Shown here piece after piece: positions 16,932 through 25,375 of a DNA stretch of 64,000 nucleotides. The stretch lies in the NCBI GenBank assembly GCA_011526585.1, contig WYBB01000054.1, positions 1 through 64,000 on the forward strand, read 5' to 3'. How positions within the stretch are numbered: the stretch's first letter is position 1; the number at the start of each line of letters is the position of its first letter. Position numbers and translations under genes: made by a program. The DNA comes from Deltaproteobacteria bacterium. Lineage in GTDB: Bacteria; Myxococcota_A; UBA9042; PHBI01. The notes under the pieces are model-generated. The model was not told where the DNA came from. It did not search any database and saw only the letters and a program-made list of their open reading frames with translations.

Positions 16932-18058
16932 AGAAGTCCTCGCCCGGCTCGGAGGGCACGCAAGAGGCGCTCGAGCGCACGCAGTCGCTGCTGGACCAGC
17001 TCAAGTACGCGCTCGACCAGGCGAGCATCGTCGCCATCACCGACGTCAAGGGGCGCATCACCTACGCCAACGACAAGTTCTGCCAGATCTCCGGCTACAG
17101 CCGCGAGGAGCTGATCGGCCAGGATCACCGCATCATCAACTCCGGCTACCACCCCAAGACCTTCATCCGCGAGCTGTGGCGTACCATCGCGCGCGGCGAG
17201 GTGTGGCGGGGCGAGATCCGCAACCGCAGGAAGGACGGAGCGGTCTACTGGGTGGACACGACGATCGTGCCGCTCCTCGATGATCACGGAAAGCCCGTGC
17301 AGTATCTGTCGATCCGCAACGACATCACCGACAAGAAGCGGGTCGAGGCGCAGCTGCGCTCGCAGGGCACGATGGCGCAGCTCGGGCAGATGGCGGCGGT
17401 GATCGCGCACGAGGTGCGAAACCCCCTGGCCGGGATCTCGGCGGCGATCCAGGTGATCCTCCAGCGCATGCCCAGGGACAGCAAGGAGAGCGCGGTGCTG
17501 CGCGATGTGGTCGCGCGCGTGAGCGGGCTCGACGAGGTGGTCTCGGGGCTGCTCGACTTCGCGCGCCCGCGACCGCCGAGGCTGCGCGAGTGCTCGGCGC
17601 GCGGGATCGTCGAGCGGGCGGCGCTCCTGGCTCGGAGCCAGCCCAAGCACCGCAGCATCGAGTTCGTGGTGGTCGGCGAGGACGTCGCGCTCCGGGCCGA
17701 TCCGGAGGTGCTGGGGCGCGCCTTCCTCAACCTCATCGTCAACGCGATGCAGGCGATCGAGTCCGTGCTCCCCGGCGGCAAGGGGAGCGGGCCTTCCGGC
17801 CGGGTGACGGTCGCGATCGAGGAGCGCGAGACCGACGTGCTCGTCAGCGTGATCGACGACGGGCCGGGGCTGCCGCCGGAGATCGCCGAGACGCTCTTCG
17901 AGCCGTTCGTGACGACCAAGATCAAGGGCACCGGGCTCGGGCTCCCGATCGTGAAGACCTCGATCGAGAGCCATGGCGGCTCGGTGGAGGTGAGCTCCGA
18001 GCCGGGTCGCACGCGCTTCGCGGTGCGCCTGCCCAAGGCGGGACCGCCGTCTTTCTGA
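16928..18058 (+). CDS. PAS-domain sensor histidine kinase (NtrB-like, soluble)
   Basis: The product has 376 residues and no membrane segment, so it senses in the cytoplasm. A PAS domain lies at about 25-150 (TDVKGRITYANDKFCQISGY and RKDGAVYWVDTTIVPL, ending ITDKKRVEAQL). The dimerisation/H-box is VIAHEVRNPLAGISAA, with the phosphorylated His near residue 162. The N-box is NLIVNAMQAI, G1 is DDGPGLPP, the F-box is FEPFVTTK and G2 is GTGLGLPIV. The start overlaps the methyltransferase stop by 4 bases. The HisKA architecture suits NtrC-type partners; one is encoded 2 kb downstream (20123), but in a separate unit, so the pairing is inference. Confidence 0.9.
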   Translation: MKKSSPGSEGTQEALERTQSLLDQLKYALDQASIVAITDVKGRITYANDKFCQISGYSREELIGQDHRIINSGYHPKTFIRELWRTIARGEVWRGEIRNRRKDGAVYWVDTTIVPLLDDHGKPVQYLSIRNDITDKKRVEAQLRSQGTMAQLGQMAAVIAHEVRNPLAGISAAIQVILQRMPRDSKESAVLRDVVARVSGLDEVVSGLLDFARPRPPRLRECSARGIVERAALLARSQPKHRSIEFVVVGEDVALRADPEVLGRAFLNLIVNAMQAIESVLPGGKGSGPSGRVTVAIEERETDVLVSVIDDGPGLPPEIAETLFEPFVTTKIKGTGLGLPIVKTSIESHGGSVEVSSEPGRTRFAVRLPKAGPPSF

Positions 18059-18093
18059 GGGGAAGGGCCGCGAGGCGGGATGCACGGCCGGCG

Positions 18094-18117
18094 GGCGGCC
18101 ACGAGGGCCGCCTCTAC
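18094..18117. repeat. REP-like palindrome, copy 2, between convergent kinase and RNA methyltransferase genes
   Basis: A perfect 7-base stem, GGCGGCC (18094-18100) and GGCCGCC (18106-18112), encloses loop ACGAG and is followed by TCTAC. Loop and tail match the copy at 5778-5801, with a compensatory pair of changes in the stem. The CTA in the tail is the minus-strand TAG stop of the RNA methyltransferase gene. Confidence 0.7.
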
Positions 18118-19460
18118 GGCGGGGCGAGGCGGAGCGCGGTCGCGTAGAAGCCGTCCATGCCGTGGCGGTGCGGGTAGGTCGAGAGCGACATCCCATCGGG
18201 CGTGGTGATGCCGTCGGCGCGTTCCTTGCCAAGGATCTCCTTGACCGGGATGCGTGACAGGCGCGGCTCGGCGGCGAGGATGCGCGCGACGACCTCCTCG
18301 TTCTCGGCGGCGAGCGTGGTGCAGGTCGCGTAGACGAGGCGACCGCCGGGCTTGACCAGCGGCAGCGCGCGCAGCGCGAGGCGGAGTTGTAGCTCGGGCA
18401 GGGCGGCGACGTAGTCCGGGCTCATGCGCCAGCGCGCCTCGGGGTTGCGACGCATCGAACCGACCCCGCTGCACGGGGCGTCGACGAGCACCCGGTCGGC
18501 CTTGCCGGAGAAGGCGAGCGCGGCCTCGGGCAGCGGGCCGTCGGCGGGCACCGCGAGGGTGCGGTGGTTGGAGAGGCCGGCGCGGCGGGCGCGGCGCGCG
18601 AGCTCCTGGAGCTTGTGGGCGGCCATGTCCATGGCGACGAGGCGGCCCTTGTTCCTCATCGCGGCGCCGAGGGCGAGGGTCTTGCCGCCGGCGCCGGCGC
18701 AGGCGTCGATGACCAGACCGTGCACCGGGGGCGCGACGAGCTCGGCGACGAGTTGGGAGGCTTCGTCCTGGACCTCGAAGCGGCCGGCCTTGAAGGCGTC
18801 GAGACCGAAGACGTTGACGCGCGCGCCGAGGGTGACGCCGTCGGGGGAGAAGCGGGTCGGGGTCGGCTCGAGGGCGAGCGCGGCGAGCTCGGCGAGGAGC
18901 GCCTCGCGGGTGGTCTTCAGGCGATTGGCGCGCAGGGTGAGCGGGGCGCGGGCGGACAGCGCCTCGGCGTAGGCGGTCGCCTCGGCGGGGCCGAGCTCGT
19001 CGAGGAGGCGGCGGGCGAGCCAGTCGGGCAGCGAGTGGCGGAGCGCGAAGCGCAGCGTGGGGTCGGCGATGCGATCGATGCTCGTGAAGGCGCGCCAGAC
19101 GGCGGGCCAGTCGACGTCGGGGCGCTCGGCGCGGGCGTCGTCGATACCGAGCCCCTCGTAGAGGATGCGATAGGCGATGAGGTCGAGGTGCGCGCGGGCG
19201 GGCGGCATCTCGCGCGCGGGGCCGGCGTCCGGGACCGCCACGCCCGCGGCCGACAGGCAGTGATCGATCGTGCGGGCGGCGCGCACCATGCCGTAGAGGG
19301 TCTCGGCGACGAGGCGCCGCTCGGCGGAGTGGAGGTGGCGCGCGTGGCGGAAGGCCTGTGAGAGGCGCTCGGTGACGAAGCGCCAGTCGCCGCGGCTCTG
19401 GCTCCAGAGGTCGAGCAGGGTGGCGCGCACGCGGGGCGCGGCGGGGCGAGGCGAGCTCAT
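18114..19460 (-). CDS. RsmB/NOP-family RNA cytosine-C5 methyltransferase
   Basis: The product has 448 residues. A helical N-terminal region of NusB-like character (SQAFRHARHLHSAERRLVAE) is followed by a Rossmann methyltransferase domain. Key motifs: VIDACAGAGGKTLALG for SAM binding, VLVDAPCSGVGSMRRNPEAR with the release cysteine, and VYATCTTLAAENEEVV with the catalytic cysteine. The C-terminus HGMDGFYATALRLA is typical. RsmB methylates C967 of 16S rRNA in E. coli; because the family includes several RNA specificities I do not assign the exact site. ATG 19460 is the first start consistent with the domain. The gene converges on the kinase, with a REP-like palindrome at its stop. Confidence 0.88.
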   Translation of the reverse strand: MSSPRPAAPRVRATLLDLWSQSRGDWRFVTERLSQAFRHARHLHSAERRLVAETLYGMVRAARTIDHCLSAAGVAVPDAGPAREMPPARAHLDLIAYRILYEGLGIDDARAERPDVDWPAVWRAFTSIDRIADPTLRFALRHSLPDWLARRLLDELGPAEATAYAEALSARAPLTLRANRLKTTREALLAELAALALEPTPTRFSPDGVTLGARVNVFGLDAFKAGRFEVQDEASQLVAELVAPPVHGLVIDACAGAGGKTLALGAAMRNKGRLVAMDMAAHKLQELARRARRAGLSNHRTLAVPADGPLPEAALAFSGKADRVLVDAPCSGVGSMRRNPEARWRMSPDYVAALPELQLRLALRALPLVKPGGRLVYATCTTLAAENEEVVARILAAEPRLSRIPVKEILGKERADGITTPDGMSLSTYPHRHGMDGFYATALRLAPP

Positions 19461-19614
19461 CGCGCCCTTATGACCGTTTGGGCGACGGCTGGCGAGCGCG
19501 TTGTGCGCAGGCCCGAGCGTCGGCGCCGGGGGCGCGGGGGATCGTGCACGCGCCGGGTGTGCGATTCCCCACGGCGCGGCGCGGGGACGCGACGCGATTG
19601 GCCCGCGCGGGGCG

Positions 19615-19629
19615 TGGCACGAAAGATGC
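19615..19629 (+). promoter_or_regulatory. Sigma-54 promoter of the uspA/NtrC-type operon
   Basis: TGGCACGAAAGATGC has the GG (-24) and GC (-12) dinucleotides at the required 10-base separation and a perfect TGGCACG box. The -12 box ATGC departs from TTGC at one position. It lies 47 bases upstream of the uspA ATG, so transcription would start near 19641. The second gene of the operon encodes a sigma-54 activator, which suggests autoregulation. Confidence 0.7.
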
Positions 19630-19661
19630 CGTGGCGCTTGGGGATGCCGGAGGAGGCTCGC

Positions 19662-20122
19662 ATGAAGCGCACGTGGTTGGTGGCCTATGACTTCTCGGAG
19701 CAAGCCGAGCTGGCCCTGGCGCGCGCGGCGCAGGACCTCGCGAGCATGGGCGGCGGCGAGCTCCTGATGGTGCACGTGCACGCGCCGCTCGCGACCGGGT
19801 TCGGCTTCGAGCTCGGCGGCGCCAGCGGCTTCCAGGACGTCGATCGCGCGGTCGAGAACGAGAGCCGCGAGCGCCTCGGCGTGATCGCGCGCCAGCTCAC
19901 CGCCAGCTACCCGAACGTGCGAGTCGGCGTGCACGTGCAGCTCGGGCAGCCCGCCGACACGATCGCCGAGCTCGGGCGCCGCGAAGGCGTCGACATGATC
20001 GTCATCGGCAGCCACGGGCGCCGCGGGCTCGAGCGCTTCTTCCTGGGATCGGTGGCCGAGCGGGTGCTGCGCCTGGCCGAGTGTCCGGTCCTGGTCGTCA
20101 AGTCCCCGCACGAGGCGAAGCG

Positions 20123-20126
<4 letters not shown>
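19662..20126 (+). CDS. Universal stress protein, UspA family
   Basis: The product has 154 residues, a single USP domain: MKRTWLVAYDFSEQAELALARAA at the N-terminus and the ATP-binding pattern G-x2-G-x9-G-S in IGSHGRRGLERFFLGS near residues 124-139, so it should be of the nucleotide-binding class. The start is fixed by a strong AGGAGG five bases upstream of ATG 19662. The stop overlaps the next start (ATGA), coupling it to the NtrC-type regulator. A sigma-54 promoter lies upstream. It is a cytoplasmic stress protein; the specific stress is unknown. Confidence 0.92.
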
Positions 20127-21547
<1,421 letters not shown>

Positions 21548-21708
21548 GTTCGCCGCTACGACCCGCGGGGGCGTCGTTGCTTCGCTCGCTCAGCGCGGGG
21601 CGCGGGGGCGCAGCGCCCGGGACCTTGAGGTCGCCTCCTCCCTCCCGGCGCTTGCTCGTCGCCCGCGCGCGTTTCGCTCGCGAACTCGATTAGGCTACAA
21701 TCACCGAG

Positions 21709-22884
21709 TCAGACTCTCGAGGACGGACCCCGAGCGTGTGCCAGCGCGGCCCCGAGGCGGCGGGCGCGCGGTCGGGCGAACGCCTCGCCGATGCGATCGG
21801 CTTCGAGCGCGATCTCGCGCAGGGCGCCGGTGGTCGGGTTGCGGAAGCCGCAGAAGTAGAGGCCCGGGATGGCGCTCTCGGCGCCGTGCACGCGCGGCAG
21901 CCCGCGGTGATCGAGCACGCGCTCGGCGCCGACGAGCCAGCGCTCGAGCGCGGCGCGGTAGCCGGTGGCGAGCACGATCGCGTCGAAGGGGGCGGCGCGC
22001 TCGTCGACGAAGCGCACGCGCTCGGCGTCGATCGAGGCGATGTTCGGGTAGACGGTGATGGCACCCTGCTTGACGAGCGCGACGGTGCCGATGTCGACGA
22101 GGGGAACGCGCCCGGTCTTCTCGAGCAGCTCGAGCGGGCCGACCGGCGGGCGGTGGATGCCGAAGCGCGAGAGGTCGCCGATGGTGAGGTCACGCATGGG
22201 CAGCGACAGGCGATCGGCGACCCGGGTCGGCAGGCGCGACATCAACAAGGTCATGCGCTGGGCGGGGATGCCGAAGGCATCGCGAGGCACGACGTGCACC
22301 GGCCCGCGGAAGACCATCGCGACCTCGGCGCCGTGCTCCCAGAGGTCGATGGCGATCTCGGCGCCGGAGTTGCCGGAGCCGACGACGAGCACGCGCTGAC
22401 CCTTGAAGGCGCGGCCGTTCTTGTACTCGGACGCGTGCACGACCGGGCCGGGGAAGGTCTCGAGCCCGGGCCAGGAGGCGCGCGACGCGAGGGCGCAGTA
22501 GCCGCTGGCGACGATGAGCGCGCGCGCGTCGTAGGTGCCGTGCGCGCGGGTGTCGATCGTCCAGCGTGAGCCGTCGTGCGTGGCGCGCGTGACCTCGACG
22601 CCGAGGTGCGGCTCGAGCTCCATCCGGGCGGCGTAGCGATCGAGGTAGGCGACCACCTGCGCGCGCGACGGGTAGAGCGGGTAGTCGTCGGGGAAGGGCA
22701 GCCCGGGCAGCGCCGACCAGTCCTTGGCGGTGTGCAGGTGCAGGCGCTCGTAGTGGTTTCGCCACGACGAGGCGATGACCTCGGCCTTGTCGACGAGGCG
22801 GTGCGGCTGGCCGACGCGCTTCAAGCAGGCGGACACGGCGAGGCCGGCCGGGCCGGCGCCGACGACGAGGACCTCGACGTTCAT
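21709..22884 (-). CDS. Flavin-containing monooxygenase (FMO-type NAD(P)/FAD oxidoreductase)
   Basis: The product has 391 residues. The FAD dinucleotide fold is at the N-terminus (VLVVGAGPAGLAVSACL) and the NADPH fold in the middle (VLVVGSGNSGAEIAIDL). The FMO fingerprint FPGPVVHASEYKN has Tyr at the final position, as in N- or S-oxygenating FMOs; Baeyer-Villiger enzymes carry Trp there. ATGYR near residue 325 is the usual FMO C-terminal motif. The substrate is unknown. The start ATG overlaps the methyltransferase stop by 4 bases, so the pair is translationally coupled. This pair diverges from the lantibiotic-dehydratase-like operon at 24029, giving a compact set of possible tailoring enzymes. 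Confidence 0.9.
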   Translation of the reverse strand: MNVEVLVVGAGPAGLAVSACLKRVGQPHRLVDKAEVIASSWRNHYERLHLHTAKDWSALPGLPFPDDYPLYPSRAQVVAYLDRYAARMELEPHLGVEVTRATHDGSRWTIDTRAHGTYDARALIVASGYCALASRASWPGLETFPGPVVHASEYKNGRAFKGQRVLVVGSGNSGAEIAIDLWEHGAEVAMVFRGPVHVVPRDAFGIPAQRMTLLMSRLPTRVADRLSLPMRDLTIGDLSRFGIHRPPVGPLELLEKTGRVPLVDIGTVALVKQGAITVYPNIASIDAERVRFVDERAAPFDAIVLATGYRAALERWLVGAERVLDHRGLPRVHGAESAIPGLYFCGFRNPTTGALREIALEADRIGEAFARPRARRLGAALAHARGPSSRV

Positions 22885-23924
22885 CGCGCACCCTGCGTGT
22901 CGGGCTCGAGCGGGCGGCGCGCGATGACGGCGCGCGAGACGAAGTGGTCGCGGTCGGCCAGGATCTCGAAGCCGCACTCGCGCGCGATGGCGGGCAGCGG
23001 GTCCTGCAGGTAACCCTTGAAGTAGGGCTCGTGGTAGAGGCGGTGGAAGTTCTGGAGGAAGAAGGCGAGCTCCGGCGCGTCGTCGAGCTGGGCCGAGTCG
23101 CAGATGGCGAGGAGGCCGCCCGGCTTGAGCACGCGGAAGGCCTCGCGGAGCACGTTGCGGCGGGCGTCCTTGGGCAGCTCGTGGAAGAGGAAGATCGCGC
23201 TGAGCGAGTCGAAGAACTGGTCGGCGAACGGCATCGCCTCGGCGTTGTCGGGCACGAGCACCAGATCGGCGATGTGCGGCAGGCGCGCGCGCGCATGGTC
23301 GAGGTAGGCCTGCGAGAGGTCGAGCCCGTAGAGGCGCGCGGCCGGGATGGTCTGGTGGAGCTGGCCGAGGAAGCGGCCGGTGCCGCAGGCGACGTCGAGG
23401 TGACGTGGCGAGGTCGCGGCGAGCGGGCGGAGGTGCTGAGCGAGCTCCGGCAGGATCATGCGGCGCATGACGTCGGCGGTGCCGCCGAAGAGGAGGTCGA
23501 CGCCGGGGTCGTACATCTTGGCCGAGCGCTTGCTGAACCAGCCGTCCGACTGCCAGTGGAAGGTGCGGCGGTAGTAGCGCGGGTAGCGCTCCGGGTGGGG
23601 CAGGCGCGGCAGGTCGTCGTAGTGGCCGCGACGCGCGCGCAGGATGACGCGTGGCAGCTCGAAGACGCCCTCGGGCAGGGCGCGCAGTGTGTCGCGCAGC
23701 CCGATGCGCAGGAGCAGGCGCTCGGGATAGGCGCCGCGCTTGACGTTGTCGAGGTCGGCCTCGATGAGGGCCTTGAAGCGGCGCTGCAGGGCCTCGCGCG
23801 CGGCGGCCGAAGGGATCGGCCCGGGCTCGACCAGGCGGTGGAAGATCCCCATGAAGGCGCCGGCGACGACGGCGTGCGCGGTCTTCTGGGCGCGATAGGA
23901 CGTCTCGAAGAGGGTGGCGACCAT
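22881..23924 (-). CDS. Class I SAM-dependent methyltransferase coupled to FMO
   Basis: The product has 347 residues. The first 170 residues are a charged, Arg-rich region I do not recognise (FHWQSDGWFSKRSAKMYDPG at its end). The methyltransferase domain follows: motif I HLDVACGTGRFLGQL, post-I YGLDLSQAYLDHA, motif IV FDSLSAIFLFHELP and motif post-IV VLKPGGLLAICDS. This is the UbiE/Methyltransf_11 arrangement. The gene overlaps the downstream monooxygenase start by 4 bases. The intergenic space to the divergent unknown gene at 24029 is about 100 bases and must hold both promoters. Confidence 0.88.
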   Translation of the reverse strand: MVATLFETSYRAQKTAHAVVAGAFMGIFHRLVEPGPIPSAAAREALQRRFKALIEADLDNVKRGAYPERLLLRIGLRDTLRALPEGVFELPRVILRARRGHYDDLPRLPHPERYPRYYRRTFHWQSDGWFSKRSAKMYDPGVDLLFGGTADVMRRMILPELAQHLRPLAATSPRHLDVACGTGRFLGQLHQTIPAARLYGLDLSQAYLDHARARLPHIADLVLVPDNAEAMPFADQFFDSLSAIFLFHELPKDARRNVLREAFRVLKPGGLLAICDSAQLDDAPELAFFLQNFHRLYHEPYFKGYLQDPLPAIARECGFEILADRDHFVSRAVIARRPLEPDTQGAR

Positions 23925-24028
23925 GCGTCGAGTATGCGGAAGGGGGGCGGGGCGGGCAAGCGCGGTACCGCGAACGGGACGGGCAAGGGACTGTTCAAGC
24001 GCGGGTGGGGCGGTTACCGTGTCGCGTC

Positions 24029-25375
24029 GTGGACGAACCGACCAACGAGAGCGCGCAGGAGCCGAAGCCGACGAAGAAGAAGCGGCGGCGACGGCGTCGG
24101 GCGAGCGACGGCGCGAGGGAGGAAGCGGCGAGCGGCGAGGCGCAGACCCCCGAGGGGCTCGCGCGGCGGGCGCTCGGCGAGATCGATCGGCTGGTCGCCA
24201 AGGTGGCGCGCGATCTCGGCGTGGTGGTGACTCGCGGCGCGGCCGCCGAGGTGAGGGTGCCGCTGAACGTGCCCCTCGGGGGCGCGGGCGAGCTCGAGGC
24301 GCGGGCCGAGGCGCTGGTCTCCGCGCTGCACGAGCACATCGCGAGCGCGGCGGCGGGCGCGACCGCCTTTCGCGAGGGCCACGTCTACTGCTTCTTCACG
24401 GGCTCACCCGACTCACCCTACTCGCGACCGCCGCACCCGACCTTCGTCTTCGCGGGCTACGCGGCGACGGGCAAGCCGGAGTGGGTCTCGTTTCCGAACC
24501 TGTGTCTGGCCAGGAAGGAGCCGCGGGTCGATCGCCTCTATGGTGATTCGCCCGAGGTGCTTGCGCTCGTTCAGGGGCCGGGTGAGCTCGACGAGGGGCT
24601 CCTGCCCGGGTTCGGACGGGGCAGCCTGGTCTATCGCATGCTCGGTCAGGTGGTCGTCGGGCTGGTGCCGGCCGATCTCGATCCACGCTCACGCGCCGAG
24701 CGCCTGGCGCTCTCGCTGCAGATCGTCGAGACCTCGCAGCCCGGGCTCAGGCATCGCCTGCGCCTGAACGTGGTGGGGATCGAGGTCGAGGCGATCGCGC
24801 ATGCCGCGGCCGAGCAGGGCGAAGCCAGCGCCGCCGAGGCCTTCAGGAAGGTGCTGCGCGCGACGCGCGGGCGGGTCGACGCGCTCGGGCGAAGGGCGGC
24901 GCTGGCGCACAAGCAGGGCGAGCGACTCGAGCTCGCGCCGCACGTGACGGCGATCCTGACGCGGCTGCGCGGTGACGTCCTGCGCGTGCTCAAGAGCCGC
25001 GACTATCGCACGCGCCACGCCGAGGAGCGGCACCGCTCGCGTGAGCGGCCGACGGCGCTGGCGGTGGCCGACGCGCTGGCGGCGGGCGACGGGCGCTTCT
25101 TCTACGACGAGCGCAAGGCGACCATCGTCGTGCTCGGGCCGCGCCATCGCGTGCACGTCTTCTCGTCGAGCGGCCGGCACGTGACGAGCCTCGAGCTCAC
25201 GCCGGCCGAGGTCGAGCGCCGGCTCGAGCTCGAGCGCTGGAGGGTGCTCGAGCGCGTCGGCTCGGAGCTCTTCCGCGACGCGCTCAAGAAGACGGTCGAG
25301 CGGCGCGACGAGGCGGACGGGAGCTCGGGCGCACGCGGCGAGGCGGGCCCGCGCGGCAAGGCCGGCGAGCCATGA
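24029..25375 (+). CDS. Unknown protein coupled to lantibiotic-dehydratase-like gene
   Basis: The product is about 448 residues from GTG 24029; GTG 24005 is an alternative in-frame start. It begins with a short basic tail (PTKKKRRRRRR) and an acidic/polar stretch. A mixed alpha/beta body follows, with GHVYCFFTGSPDSPY, TFVFAGYAATGKPEWVSFPN and FFYDERKATIVVLGPRHRVHV. The C-terminus is a long charged helix (EVERRLELERWRVLERVG). There is no signal peptide, membrane segment or motif I recognise. Its stop overlaps the start of the lantibiotic-dehydratase-like gene (ATGA), so equal production of the two proteins is likely and they may form a complex. No function is proposed. Confidence 0.8.
   Translation: MDEPTNESAQEPKPTKKKRRRRRRASDGAREEAASGEAQTPEGLARRALGEIDRLVAKVARDLGVVVTRGAAAEVRVPLNVPLGGAGELEARAEALVSALHEHIASAAAGATAFREGHVYCFFTGSPDSPYSRPPHPTFVFAGYAATGKPEWVSFPNLCLARKEPRVDRLYGDSPEVLALVQGPGELDEGLLPGFGRGSLVYRMLGQVVVGLVPADLDPRSRAERLALSLQIVETSQPGLRHRLRLNVVGIEVEAIAHAAAEQGEASAAEAFRKVLRATRGRVDALGRRAALAHKQGERLELAPHVTAILTRLRGDVLRVLKSRDYRTRHAEERHRSRERPTALAVADALAAGDGRFFYDERKATIVVLGPRHRVHVFSSSGRHVTSLELTPAEVERRLELERWRVLERVGSELFRDALKKTVERRDEADGSSGARGEAGPRGKAGEP

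Noticed and set aside
21548..21708. GC palindrome GGGCGC-A-GCGCCC as a terminator after the NtrC-type gene
   Set aside because: No T-tract follows and such palindromes are frequent by chance at this GC content.
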